Assembly (NCBI GenBank): GCA_947589145.1
Contig: CANQCB010000058.1
Location: 1 to 8,482, forward strand
Direction of reading: 5' to 3'
DNA length: 8,482 bases
Source: an uncultured Clostridia bacterium
GTDB lineage: Bacteria; Bacillota; Clostridia; Christensenellales; Pumilibacteraceae
Numbering within the stretch: the first letter of the stretch is position 1; the number at the start of each line of letters is the position of its first letter. Both the position numbers and the translations under genes were made by a program. The notes beneath the pieces are model-generated. The model was given only the letters and a program-made list of their open reading frames with translations, did not search any database and was not told where the DNA came from. Positions 1 to 4,570 of this stretch are shown in pieces.

Positions 1-1
1 T

Positions 2-436
2 GCCTTCAAAGAGGCGCTCTCTCCCGAATTCAAGGCATATCAGCATCAGATAGTAAAGAACGCGGCGGCTATGGCGGCGGAGTTCGCAAAACAGGGTATC
101 GAAATGGTGTCGGGCGGTACGGATAACCACCTTATGCTCATCAAACTCGTAAAAAACAACGTTACGGGCAAAGAACTCGAACATCTCCTCGACGAGTGCC
201 ACATAACGGTAAACAAGAACGCGATCCCCAACGATCCTCAAAAACCCTTTGTTACAAGCGGCATAAGAGTGGGCGTTCCCGCGGTAACTACCCGCGGAAT
301 GAAAGAACCGCAAATGGTCAAGATCGCACAGCTTATAAGCAAAGTTATAAAGGAAAAGGAAAGCGCGATTGCCGAAGTGACCGAAGAAGTCGCGAAACTT
401 TGCAAGGAATTCCCGCTCTATCCCGACCTCGTATAA
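2..436 (+). CDS. glyA: Serine hydroxymethyltransferase, C-terminal part (5' end outside window)
   Basis: This cytoplasmic PLP enzyme interconverts serine plus tetrahydrofolate with glycine plus 5,10-methylene-tetrahydrofolate, the main source of one-carbon units. Only the last 144 codons are present. The frame is open from base 2 and ends at TAA 434-436. The visible part is the small C-terminal domain. It contains GGTDNHLMLIKL, the NKNAIPND segment and TSGIRVGVPAVTTRGM; in the family the Arg of the SGIR motif binds the substrate carboxylate. The PLP lysine and N-terminal domain lie upstream of the window. The sequence is intact to a normal C-terminus. A terminator follows within 30 bases, so this is the last gene of its transcript and is separate from the iron-sulfur operon downstream. 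Identity is very secure from the motifs. Confidence 0.96.
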   Translation, partial: AFKEALSPEFKAYQHQIVKNAAAMAAEFAKQGIEMVSGGTDNHLMLIKLVKNNVTGKELEHLLDECHITVNKNAIPNDPQKPFVTSGIRVGVPAVTTRGMKEPQMVKIAQLISKVIKEKESAIAEVTEEVAKLCKEFPLYPDLV

Positions 437-464
437 GCAAAATTAATCAAATAAATAACCTAAA

Positions 465-498
465 AACGTTCCTCCGAAAAAAAAGAGGAGCGTTTTTT
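465..498 (+). terminator. Rho-independent terminator after glyA
   Basis: Arms 465-474 (AACGTTCCTC) and 485-494 (GAGGAGCGTT) pair over 10 bp with one G-T wobble around a 10-base loop rich in A, and T's continue to 498. It lies 28 bases after the glyA stop. It separates glyA from the promoter at 551. Confidence 0.88.
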
Positions 499-526
499 CG
501 TGCCGCGGGGAAATAATAACAAAAAA

Positions 527-599
527 CCCTACCGAATTACTATGATTTAATTGACAGCGCATATACATGATGATATAATAGCATAGTAAAAAGGTAGGG
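527..599. promoter_or_regulatory. Inverted-repeat arms bracketing the iron-sulfur operon promoter (candidate operator)
   Basis: The left arm 527-544 and right arm 582-599 are reverse complements at 15 of 18 positions. CCCTACC (527-533) matches GGTAGGG (593-599), and TTACTATG (537-544) matches CATAGTAA (582-589), with the same 3-base gap in each arm. The -35 and -10 boxes lie between the arms. The right arm runs from the probable transcription start into the ribosome site. That the Rrf2-type regulator binds here is inference from position. Confidence 0.5.
551..579 (+). promoter_or_regulatory. Consensus sigma-A promoter of the iron-sulfur operon
   Basis: The -35 box TTGACA is at 551-556 and the -10 box TATAAT at 574-579, with exactly 17 bases between them and TGA just before the -10 (extended -10). 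The start of transcription would fall near 585-587, giving a leader of about 17 bases before the regulator gene. A promoter this close to consensus would be very strong if unregulated, which fits control by a repressor of the Rrf2 type encoded by the first gene. Confidence 0.88.
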
Positions 600-602
600 A
601 TT

Positions 603-1010
603 ATGAAACTTTCTTCGAGAGCGGTATACGGAATAAGAGTATGTTCGTTGATAGCGACGGAGCAAAAAACTCCCGTGGCGTTGTCTGTGCTTGCGGAGAA
701 GTCCAATCTCAGCGAAAAATATCTCGAACAAATTCTCGGCAGTCTGGTGAAAGGGGGAGTGCTCGTAAGCACGCGCGGCGCTTGGGGCGGCTATGCTCTT
801 GCGCGCGGCGTGGAGAACATATCCCTTTACGACATAATTTCCGCGGTGGACGACGTGTTTACCGTCGGTTGCGTAACTGTAAATTGCGGAGACGGGTGTT
901 TGCATTGCTGTCCCGAAAAGGGGAGCTTTGCCGACATCGAGGAAAAAATAAACGGTATATTCAAGTCAAGTTCGCTCGCGGATATCGTCCGCGGACGGGA
1001 GGAAATATGA
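603..1010 (+). CDS. iscR: Rrf2/IscR-family transcriptional regulator of the iron-sulfur operon
   Basis: This 135-residue cytoplasmic DNA-binding protein probably regulates its own operon. The N-terminal winged helix (about 1-80) shows the family pattern MKLSSRAVYGIRV, LAEKSNLSEKYLEQILGSL and the wing RGAWGGYALAR. A cysteine-rich region follows: C90, C95, C99, C102, C103, plus H101. IscR of E. coli binds a [2Fe-2S] cluster through three Cys and one His, so cluster sensing is likely, but the spacing here (C-x4-C-x3-C-x2-CC) differs from C-x5-C-x5-C. The ATG at 603 is the start because it follows the purine-rich AGGTAGGGA and begins the conserved domain. The stop TGA (1008-1010) overlaps the next start as ATGA, so the desulfurase is translationally coupled to it. 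Family assignment is firm; the name iscR rests on the operon. It could equally be called a generic Rrf2 regulator. Confidence 0.9.
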   Translation: MKLSSRAVYGIRVCSLIATEQKTPVALSVLAEKSNLSEKYLEQILGSLVKGGVLVSTRGAWGGYALARGVENISLYDIISAVDDVFTVGCVTVNCGDGCLHCCPEKGSFADIEEKINGIFKSSSLADIVRGREEI

Positions 1011-2167
1011 AAGTATATCTTGATTATGCGGCGACCACGCCGGTTGACGATCGCGTATTCGAAGCAATGCGGCCGTATTATACGGACGTTTTCGGAAACG
1101 CCAACTCGGTGCATTCTTACGGACAGGAAGCGGCTGCGGCGGTGGACAATGCGCGCAGAACGATAGCCGAGTGTATAAACGCAAAGCGCACCGAAATTTA
1201 TTTCACTTCGGGCGGCACCGAAGCGGACAACTGGGCAATAAAAGGCATGGCGGTGAGGTATAAAGCCGTTACGGGCAGAAATCACATAATAACCTCGGCA
1301 ATAGAACACCCCGCCATTATCGAGTCCGTCAAATATATGAGCAAGCACGGTTTCGACGTAACATTCCTGCCCGTGGACGAAGGGGGAATTGTCCGTCCCG
1401 AAGTTCTGGAAAAAGCAATAACGGATAAGACGGTGCTCGTATCGGTCATGGCAGCGAATAACGAGATCGGCACAATACAGCCCATTAAGGAACTCGCAAA
1501 AATAGCGCACGCTCACGGCGCGTTCTTCCATACCGACGCCGTGCAGGCAATGAGCAGCATGAAAATGGACGTCCGCGACCTTGACGTTGACCTTATGTCT
1601 TTCTCCGCGCATAAGTTCTACGGACCGAAAGGCATAGGCGTGCTGTTTGTTAAGAGCGGCGTCAAGCCCGACAAGTTCATGATAGGCGGACATCAAGAGC
1701 GCACTATGCGCGGCGGCACGACGAACGTTCCCGCCGTTGTGGGTATGGCGGAGGCGCTTCGTTTGACCGTGAAAGAAATGGACGAAAACAACGCGACGAT
1801 CAAGGCGGCGCGGGATCACTTCCTCGACAGGATAAGGAAGGAGATACCGAATATAAGGATAAACGGCAGCCTTGACAGCCGTGTGCCCGGCAACGCCAAC
1901 GTCACGTTCGAGTATATCGAAGGAGAGTCGCTGTTGCTCAGCCTCGATCTCGCGGGCATAGCGTGCTCGTCGGGTTCGGCGTGCTCGTCGGGTTCGCTCG
2001 AACCGTCGCACGTGTTGATGGCGATCGGCGTTCCCGTGGAGATATCGCACGGTTCAATAAGGTTTTCGTTCGGCAAGCACACAACGCTTGCCGACGTGGA
2101 CTATGTCGTTGACGAACTCAAAAAAGCCGTCGAGAGGCTTCGGAAGATGAGTCCGCTCACGCGCTGA
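1007..2167 (+). CDS. iscS: Cysteine desulfurase (IscS/NifS class)
   Basis: A PLP enzyme of 386 residues that removes sulfur from L-cysteine to give alanine and an enzyme-bound persulfide, then passes the sulfur to the scaffold protein for iron-sulfur assembly, and in many bacteria to tRNA thiolation. Motifs: N-terminal YLDYAATTP; TSGGTEADN; the PLP-binding Lys203 in SFSAHKFYGPKG; and the mobile active-site loop ACSSGSACSSGSLEPSHVL with catalytic Cys326. The long loop is that of group I (IscS/NifS), not SufS. Length is close to E. coli IscS (404), with a short C-terminus. The start at 1007 is chosen over the longer open frame upstream because GGAGG lies at 998-1002, the ATG overlaps the regulator's stop, and the family sequence begins exactly here. 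The next gene is its partner scaffold. Whether it should be called NifS or IscS cannot be settled from sequence; no nitrogen-fixation genes are visible. Confidence 0.95.
   Translation: MKVYLDYAATTPVDDRVFEAMRPYYTDVFGNANSVHSYGQEAAAAVDNARRTIAECINAKRTEIYFTSGGTEADNWAIKGMAVRYKAVTGRNHIITSAIEHPAIIESVKYMSKHGFDVTFLPVDEGGIVRPEVLEKAITDKTVLVSVMAANNEIGTIQPIKELAKIAHAHGAFFHTDAVQAMSSMKMDVRDLDVDLMSFSAHKFYGPKGIGVLFVKSGVKPDKFMIGGHQERTMRGGTTNVPAVVGMAEALRLTVKEMDENNATIKAARDHFLDRIRKEIPNIRINGSLDSRVPGNANVTFEYIEGESLLLSLDLAGIACSSGSACSSGSLEPSHVLMAIGVPVEISHGSIRFSFGKHTTLADVDYVVDELKKAVERLRKMSPLTR
1961..1996 (+). repeat. Perfect 18-base tandem duplication in the desulfurase active-site loop
   Basis: Bases 1961-1978 and 1979-1996 are identical and adjacent. 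Each encodes ACSSGS (residues 319-324 and 325-330), and the second copy carries the catalytic Cys326. The protein pattern CSSGSAC is normal for IscS, so the duplication at protein level is ancestral-like. Exact identity of all codons, including the synonymous third positions, is unusual. Confidence 0.9.
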
Positions 2168-2197
2168 AAGAGAATAAAGCGAAATAAGGAGTATATT

Positions 2198-2584
2198 ATG
2201 TATAACGAAAAGGTAATGAACGAATTCAAATCGCCCTCCAATGTCGGCGAGGTGGAGAACGCCAACGCCGTCGGGCAGGTGGGCAACGCGTCATGCGGCG
2301 ACATAATGAAGATCACCATGCGTATCGAGGACGGCATAATACAAGAAGTCAAATTCCAGACTTACGGCTGCGCGGCTGCCGTCGCAACGTCGTCGATCGC
2401 GACCAAGATGATAAAGGGCAAGACGATTGACGAGGCGCTTGAACTTACCAATCAGGAAGTAATAGACGAACTCGGCGGACTTCCCGCGCAAAAAATACAC
2501 TGCTCCGTGCTTGCCGAGGGCGCGATCAAAGCGGCGATAAAGAATTATTTGGAAAATTACAAAAAAGAAAATCCGACCGCATAA
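2198..2584 (+). CDS. iscU: Iron-sulfur cluster scaffold protein (IscU/NifU N-terminal type)
   Basis: A 128-residue cytoplasmic scaffold on which [2Fe-2S] clusters are built from iron and the sulfur delivered by the desulfurase. It has the three ligand cysteines of the family, C33 in NASCGD, C58 in YGCAAAVATSS and C102 in KIHCSVLAE, together with D35 and H101, matching C37/D39/C63/H105/C106 of E. coli IscU. The N-terminal SPSNVGEVENANAVG is also typical. It is a single-domain protein: the C-terminal NFU domain of full NifU is absent. It lacks the insertion typical of SufU as far as I can judge from its length. The start is preceded by AAGGAG (2186-2191) at 6 bases. It lies 30 bases after the desulfurase and is certainly in the same operon. 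In many clostridia the next gene would be mnmA; here it is a Cys-rich microprotein. Confidence 0.95.
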   Translation: MYNEKVMNEFKSPSNVGEVENANAVGQVGNASCGDIMKITMRIEDGIIQEVKFQTYGCAAAVATSSIATKMIKGKTIDEALELTNQEVIDELGGLPAQKIHCSVLAEGAIKAAIKNYLENYKKENPTA

Positions 2585-2593
2585 CACGCATAC

Positions 2594-2618
2594 TCTCCGC
2601 AAAAAATAAATGCGGAGG
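2594..2618 (+). promoter_or_regulatory. Hairpin that sequesters the ribosome site of the Cys-rich microprotein
   Basis: CTCCGCA (2595-2601) pairs perfectly with TGCGGAG (2611-2617) around a 9-base A-rich loop, with one more wobble pair 2594-2618. The whole ribosome site GGAGG (2614-2618) is inside the 3' arm. The hairpin starts 10 bases after the scaffold gene's stop, so a ribosome finishing that gene would reach or disturb it. This suggests translational coupling or a translation switch. There is no T-tract, so it is not a terminator. Confidence 0.65.
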
Positions 2619-2624
2619 TGTAAT

Positions 2625-2840
2625 ATGAAAGGAATGCTGATAGGACTTGCGACGGGCATGGTAGCGGGCGCATTGCTTGTAAAAACCTGTAAGCCTTGCA
2701 GTCGTTTTATCGACGACATGTCGCAAAAATACAAAAGCATGGGTAAAAAGAACAGCCAATCCGCCGAACAACCTTCGCAAGAAAACTGCGAGTGCGGATC
2801 CGACTGTGAATGCGGTTACGATTGTAATTGCGGGGAATAA
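2625..2840 (+). CDS. Membrane-anchored cysteine-rich microprotein in the iron-sulfur operon (unknown function)
   Basis: I do not recognise a named family. The 71-residue product has an N-terminal hydrophobic, glycine-spaced segment (about 3-19, LIGLATGMVAGALLV) that looks like one membrane span or an uncleaved signal anchor. A CxxC (C22, C25) follows immediately, then a charged helix (26-43) and a polar Ser/Gln/Asn linker. The tail is three C-x-C-G units in a 6-residue period: CECGSD, CECGYD, CNCG (C55/57, C61/63, C67/69). Eight of 71 residues are Cys. The start at ATG 2625 is chosen because GGAGG lies 6 bases upstream; an in-frame ATG at 2610 would put that site inside the gene. It is 40 bases after the scaffold gene and before the operon terminator, so it should be made with the iron-sulfur proteins. 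Metal or cluster binding is inference from the Cys pattern. The front part resembles YtxH-like small membrane proteins in general style only. Confidence 0.75.
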   Translation: MKGMLIGLATGMVAGALLVKTCKPCSRFIDDMSQKYKSMGKKNSQSAEQPSQENCECGSDCECGYDCNCGE

Positions 2841-2860
2841 GTAACAGACTTACAAAAAGC

Positions 2861-2890
2861 AAAAAGGCGACTGTTTACAGCCGCCTTTTT
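2861..2890 (+). terminator. Rho-independent terminator of the iron-sulfur operon
   Basis: AAAAAGGCG (2861-2869) pairs with CGCCTTTTT (2882-2890). Inside, CTG/CAG (2871-2873 with 2878-2880) closes a TTTA loop after one mismatch. The A-run and T-run on the two sides mean it could work in both directions. It begins 20 bases after the microprotein stop. Confidence 0.9.
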
Positions 2891-2929
2891 ACGTGTTGAT
2901 TATTCTTTATATTGATTGCCCTTAAACGG

Positions 2930-2958
2930 TTGACTTTCCCCTTAAATATTGGCATAAT
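2930..2958 (+). promoter_or_regulatory. Promoter of the Fic gene
   Basis: TTGACT (2930-2935) and CATAAT (2953-2958) are separated by 17 bases. Transcription would start near 2965, giving a leader of about 25 bases. It lies directly after the upstream terminator, so the Fic gene has its own transcript. Confidence 0.75.
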
Positions 2959-2969
2959 ATAAGGGAAAA
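2935..2969. promoter_or_regulatory. Operator-like inverted repeat over the Fic promoter
   Basis: TTTCCCCTTA (2935-2944) and TAAGGGAAAA (2960-2969) are reverse complements at 9 of 10 positions, separated by 15 bases and centred on 2952. The pair spans the spacer, the -10 box and the probable start point, an ideal place for a dimeric repressor. The Fic protein has a C-terminal winged-helix-like segment, so autoregulation is possible but unproven. Confidence 0.55.
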
Positions 2970-2989
2970 CATGAGGAGACGGCATATAA

Positions 2990-4036
2990 ATGCGTGATTT
3001 TAACTATTCGGCAATTAAAAACATCAAGTGGGACGGGGAAATTTTGGGGCTTGTAGCGGCAATATACAAGGAAGTCGGCAAGGAAGAAATGTATTTGCAG
3101 CAGCAACCCGAGAAGTTGGAAAAGCTCGTTGAGATAGCAAAAATACAAAGCACCGAGTCGTCCAACGCAATAGAAGGGATCGTTACCACGAACACGAGAT
3201 TAAGACAGCTTGCGTTGGAAAAAACTACGCCGAGAAACCGCAATGAAAAGGAAATCTCGGGATACAGGGATGTTCTCAATCGTATCCATGAGGATTTCGA
3301 CATAATACAGATTACGACGAATTATATTTTGCAGCTGCACAAGATCATGTATGCGCAGTCGGATAATCCTTTTGCCGGTCGGACAAAGGGCGTGCAAAAT
3401 TATATTACCGCAACATATCCGGACGGTCGAAACGTTACGTTGTTTACGCCGCTCGCACCCTACGAAACGCCCGAAGCCCTCGAACGCATTTGCGCGGAAT
3501 ACAACAGAGTGATCGGTAACTATGAGGTTGAACCTCTGATTGCCATTCCGACGTTTATTCACGACTTTCTGTGTATTCACCCGTTTAACGATGGCAACGG
3601 AAGAATGTCTCGGATTCTTACGACATTGTTGTTATACAGAAGCGGTTTTAATGTTGGGAAATACATTTCTCTCGAAGCAAAAATCGCGAACACCAAGGAT
3701 TTGTATTACGACTCATTACAGCAGAGCCAAATGGGTTGGCACGAAGGCAAAGAGGATAAAACCCCGTTTATAAAATATTTGCTTGGAACAATTTTGGCGG
3801 CATATAAGGATTTCTGCGACAGGTTTTCCTTGATAAAAGACAATGCGTCCGCTTTGGAAATCGTAAAAAGAGCGACAATGCAAAAGATTGGCAGGTTCAC
3901 CAAGCAGGACATTGTTGAATTGTGTCCGTCGCTCAGCCTCAGTTCGATAGAAGGCGGATTAAAGAAACTTGTTGAAATGAAAGAATTGCAGAGAGAAGGC
4001 GTAGGCAGAGGAACAAAATATTATAGATTGAAGTAA
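2990..4036 (+). CDS. Fic-family protein adenylyltransferase, probably class II self-inhibited
   Basis: A 348-residue Fic protein. Most members transfer AMP from ATP to a hydroxyl side chain of a target protein. The catalytic motif is complete: HPFNDGNGRMSR at 197-208, with H197 as the catalytic base and the GNGR loop binding phosphates. An inhibitory motif of form (S/T)xxxE(G/N) is seen upstream of the Fic core as S58-NAI-E62-G63, which places the autoinhibitory helix at the N-terminus (class II); E62 would block ATP binding. The candidate target-docking flap is the segment around 138-152 (YITATYPDGRNVTLF). The C-terminal 60 residues (TKQDIVELCPSLSLSSIEGGLKKL to YYRLK) look like a winged helix. 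The start is at ATG 2990 with GAGGAG 11 bases upstream, a slightly long spacing. It stands alone with its own promoter and terminator and has no separate antitoxin gene. The target is unknown. Confidence 0.93.
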   Translation: MRDFNYSAIKNIKWDGEILGLVAAIYKEVGKEEMYLQQQPEKLEKLVEIAKIQSTESSNAIEGIVTTNTRLRQLALEKTTPRNRNEKEISGYRDVLNRIHEDFDIIQITTNYILQLHKIMYAQSDNPFAGRTKGVQNYITATYPDGRNVTLFTPLAPYETPEALERICAEYNRVIGNYEVEPLIAIPTFIHDFLCIHPFNDGNGRMSRILTTLLLYRSGFNVGKYISLEAKIANTKDLYYDSLQQSQMGWHEGKEDKTPFIKYLLGTILAAYKDFCDRFSLIKDNASALEIVKRATMQKIGRFTKQDIVELCPSLSLSSIEGGLKKLVEMKELQREGVGRGTKYYRLK

Positions 4037-4054
4037 AGATTATAAAGATTTTCG

Positions 4055-4080
4055 GGCAGTCCTTAGGGGCTGCCATTTTT
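4055..4080 (+). terminator. Rho-independent terminator after the Fic gene
   Basis: GGCAGTCC (4055-4062) pairs with GGGCTGCC-like 4067-4074 (8 bp including one G-T wobble) around TTAG, followed by A and five T's (4076-4080). It lies 18 bases past the Fic stop. Confidence 0.85.
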
Positions 4081-4270
4081 CATATAAATTTTTTCTTCAT
4101 GCCTCTTAATCGGGATATATCAATCTTGCAATGCACTTTTCTTTGTGCTAAACTCTAACAAGACCATAAATTCATATTACGGATTTATATCACATATCTA
4201 CGGTTCGGTATTTTTAGCCGCGCAAGTATTTTTCCCTATAATTTTTGATTATTTTATAGTTATTTGCAAA

Positions 4271-4288
4271 CAGATATTGACATATCTG
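4271..4288. promoter_or_regulatory. Perfect palindrome over the -35 box ahead of the ABC transporter
   Basis: CAGATAT (4271-4277) and ATATCTG (4282-4288) are exact reverse complements around TGAC. The palindrome includes the whole TTGACA (4277-4282). It looks like the binding site of a dimeric regulator. No regulator gene of matching type is seen next to it. Confidence 0.55.
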
Positions 4289-4305
4289 CCAAAATATGTT
4301 AAAAC
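4277..4305 (+). promoter_or_regulatory. Probable promoter of the ABC transporter leader
   Basis: TTGACA (4277-4282), a 17-base spacer ending in TGT (extended -10), then TAAAAC (4300-4305, four of six consensus bases). Transcription would start near 4312 and give a leader of about 260 bases before the ABC gene. The perfect -35 box and the TG motif compensate for the weaker -10. Confidence 0.55.
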
Positions 4306-4344
4306 ATTCATATCATAGATGATTACTTAAACCCAAGGAGATTC

Positions 4345-4395
4345 TTGTATTGTTCAAATATAAGCATTTATGAAATAAAGACTGATATGAAATAA
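4345..4395 (+). CDS. Possible 16-residue leader peptide (TTG start)
   Basis: AAGGAG (4335-4340) precedes a TTG at 4345 by 4 bases. The frame reads MYCSNISIYEIKTDMK and stops at 4395, five bases before the next ribosome site. A second TTG at 4350 would give only 7 residues. The ribosome site is good but the start codon is weak and the peptide has no recognisable pattern. It may be chance; it is listed because a second, better small frame follows directly. Confidence 0.25.
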   Translation: MYCSNISIYEIKTDMK

Positions 4396-4399
4396 AGAC
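4369..4399 (+). repeat. Direct repeat of 14 bases upstream of the leader peptide
   Basis: TATGAAATAAAGAC occurs at 4369-4382 and again at 4386-4399, a 17-base period with TGA between. Each copy contains ATG AAA TAA, a start directly followed by one codon and a stop. The second copy abuts the ribosome site GGAGG (4400-4404). It could be a protein or RNA binding site or a small slippage duplication. Confidence 0.7.
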
Positions 4400-4413
4400 G
4401 GAGGTGCACTCCA

Positions 4414-4494
4414 ATGTACAGATATAGTTTATTAAGCGCAAAGGAAATTTTAGGCATTCTTTGCGCTTTTTTGAGAAAATTTATGTCCAAATGA
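4414..4494 (+). CDS. 26-residue leader peptide overlapping a terminator, ahead of the ABC transporter
   Basis: The frame starts at ATG 4414 with an excellent ribosome site (GGAGG, 4400-4404, 9 bases upstream) and encodes M-YRYSLLSAKEILGIL-CAFLRKFMSK, 26 residues, ending at TGA 4492-4494. It is hydrophobic in the middle with a basic tail. The ribosome site can fold into a small hairpin with CTCC (4409-4412). Codons 7-10 coincide with the 5' arm of the terminator at 4434-4443, so a ribosome stalled within the first codons would keep that arm from pairing. This is the usual architecture of ribosome-mediated attenuation of drug-transport and resistance genes. Alternatives are a small toxin-like or signal peptide whose own terminator overlaps its end, or a chance frame. 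No family is recognised. Confidence 0.5.
   Translation: MYRYSLLSAKEILGILCAFLRKFMSK
4434..4472 (+). terminator. Perfect intrinsic terminator in the ABC transporter leader (candidate attenuator)
   Basis: AAGCGCAAAG (4434-4443) and CTTTGCGCTT (4459-4468) pair perfectly over 10 bp around a 15-base loop, and T's continue to 4472. It lies about 100 bases before the ABC start and inside the 26-codon frame, after the only good promoter. Transcripts from 4312 should therefore often end here unless the hairpin is prevented. Confidence 0.8.
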
Positions 4495-4570
4495 ATTGTC
4501 AATAGCTTTTTGTACATTAAGAATGGCTGTGCATAAGAATGTAGTTACAATTTGATTGTTTTTAAGTATT

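Larger units (their letters stand above)
4081..4570 (+). other. AT-rich 490-base leader and intergenic region before the ABC transporter gene
   Basis: No gene of normal size is present on either strand. The first half (4081-4260) holds nothing I can name apart from a perfect TATAAT at 4237-4242 with no good -35 box. The second half contains, in order, a palindrome over a -35 box (4271-4288), a promoter (4277-4305), two tiny frames with ribosome sites (4345-4395 and 4414-4494), a 14-base direct repeat, and a perfect intrinsic terminator (4434-4472). The 98 bases after that terminator hold no clear promoter. This is the most AT-rich part of the window. Confidence 0.6.

Noticed and set aside
196..516. 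106-codon frame inside glyA and through its terminator
   Set aside because: Overlaps glyA out of frame, has strongly basic, motif-less sequence and no ribosome site.
641..1006. Open frame continuing 122 codons upstream of the desulfurase start
   Set aside because: It overlaps the Rrf2 gene in another frame, resembles nothing, and the desulfurase's conserved N-terminus with its ribosome site begins at 1007.
827..2050. Long open frame (407 codons) on the minus strand opposite the desulfurase
   Set aside because: An antisense shadow of biased codon use; no family motif, and the + strand gene is certain.
2610..2624. Earlier in-frame ATG of the Cys-rich microprotein
   Set aside because: It would put the GGAGG site inside the gene and has no ribosome site of its own.
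2971..2997. Eight-codon frame overlapping the Fic start
   Set aside because: It begins about six bases after the expected transcript start with no usable ribosome site; probably chance.
4141..4149. CTTTGTGCT could pair with the 5' arm of the attenuator (4435-4443) as an antiterminator
   Set aside because: It lies about 170 bases upstream of the expected transcript start at 4312, so it would not be in the RNA; the match is short.
4237..4242. Perfect TATAAT as an additional promoter for the ABC leader
   Set aside because: No hexamer 16-18 bases upstream resembles TTGACA; common in AT-rich DNA.
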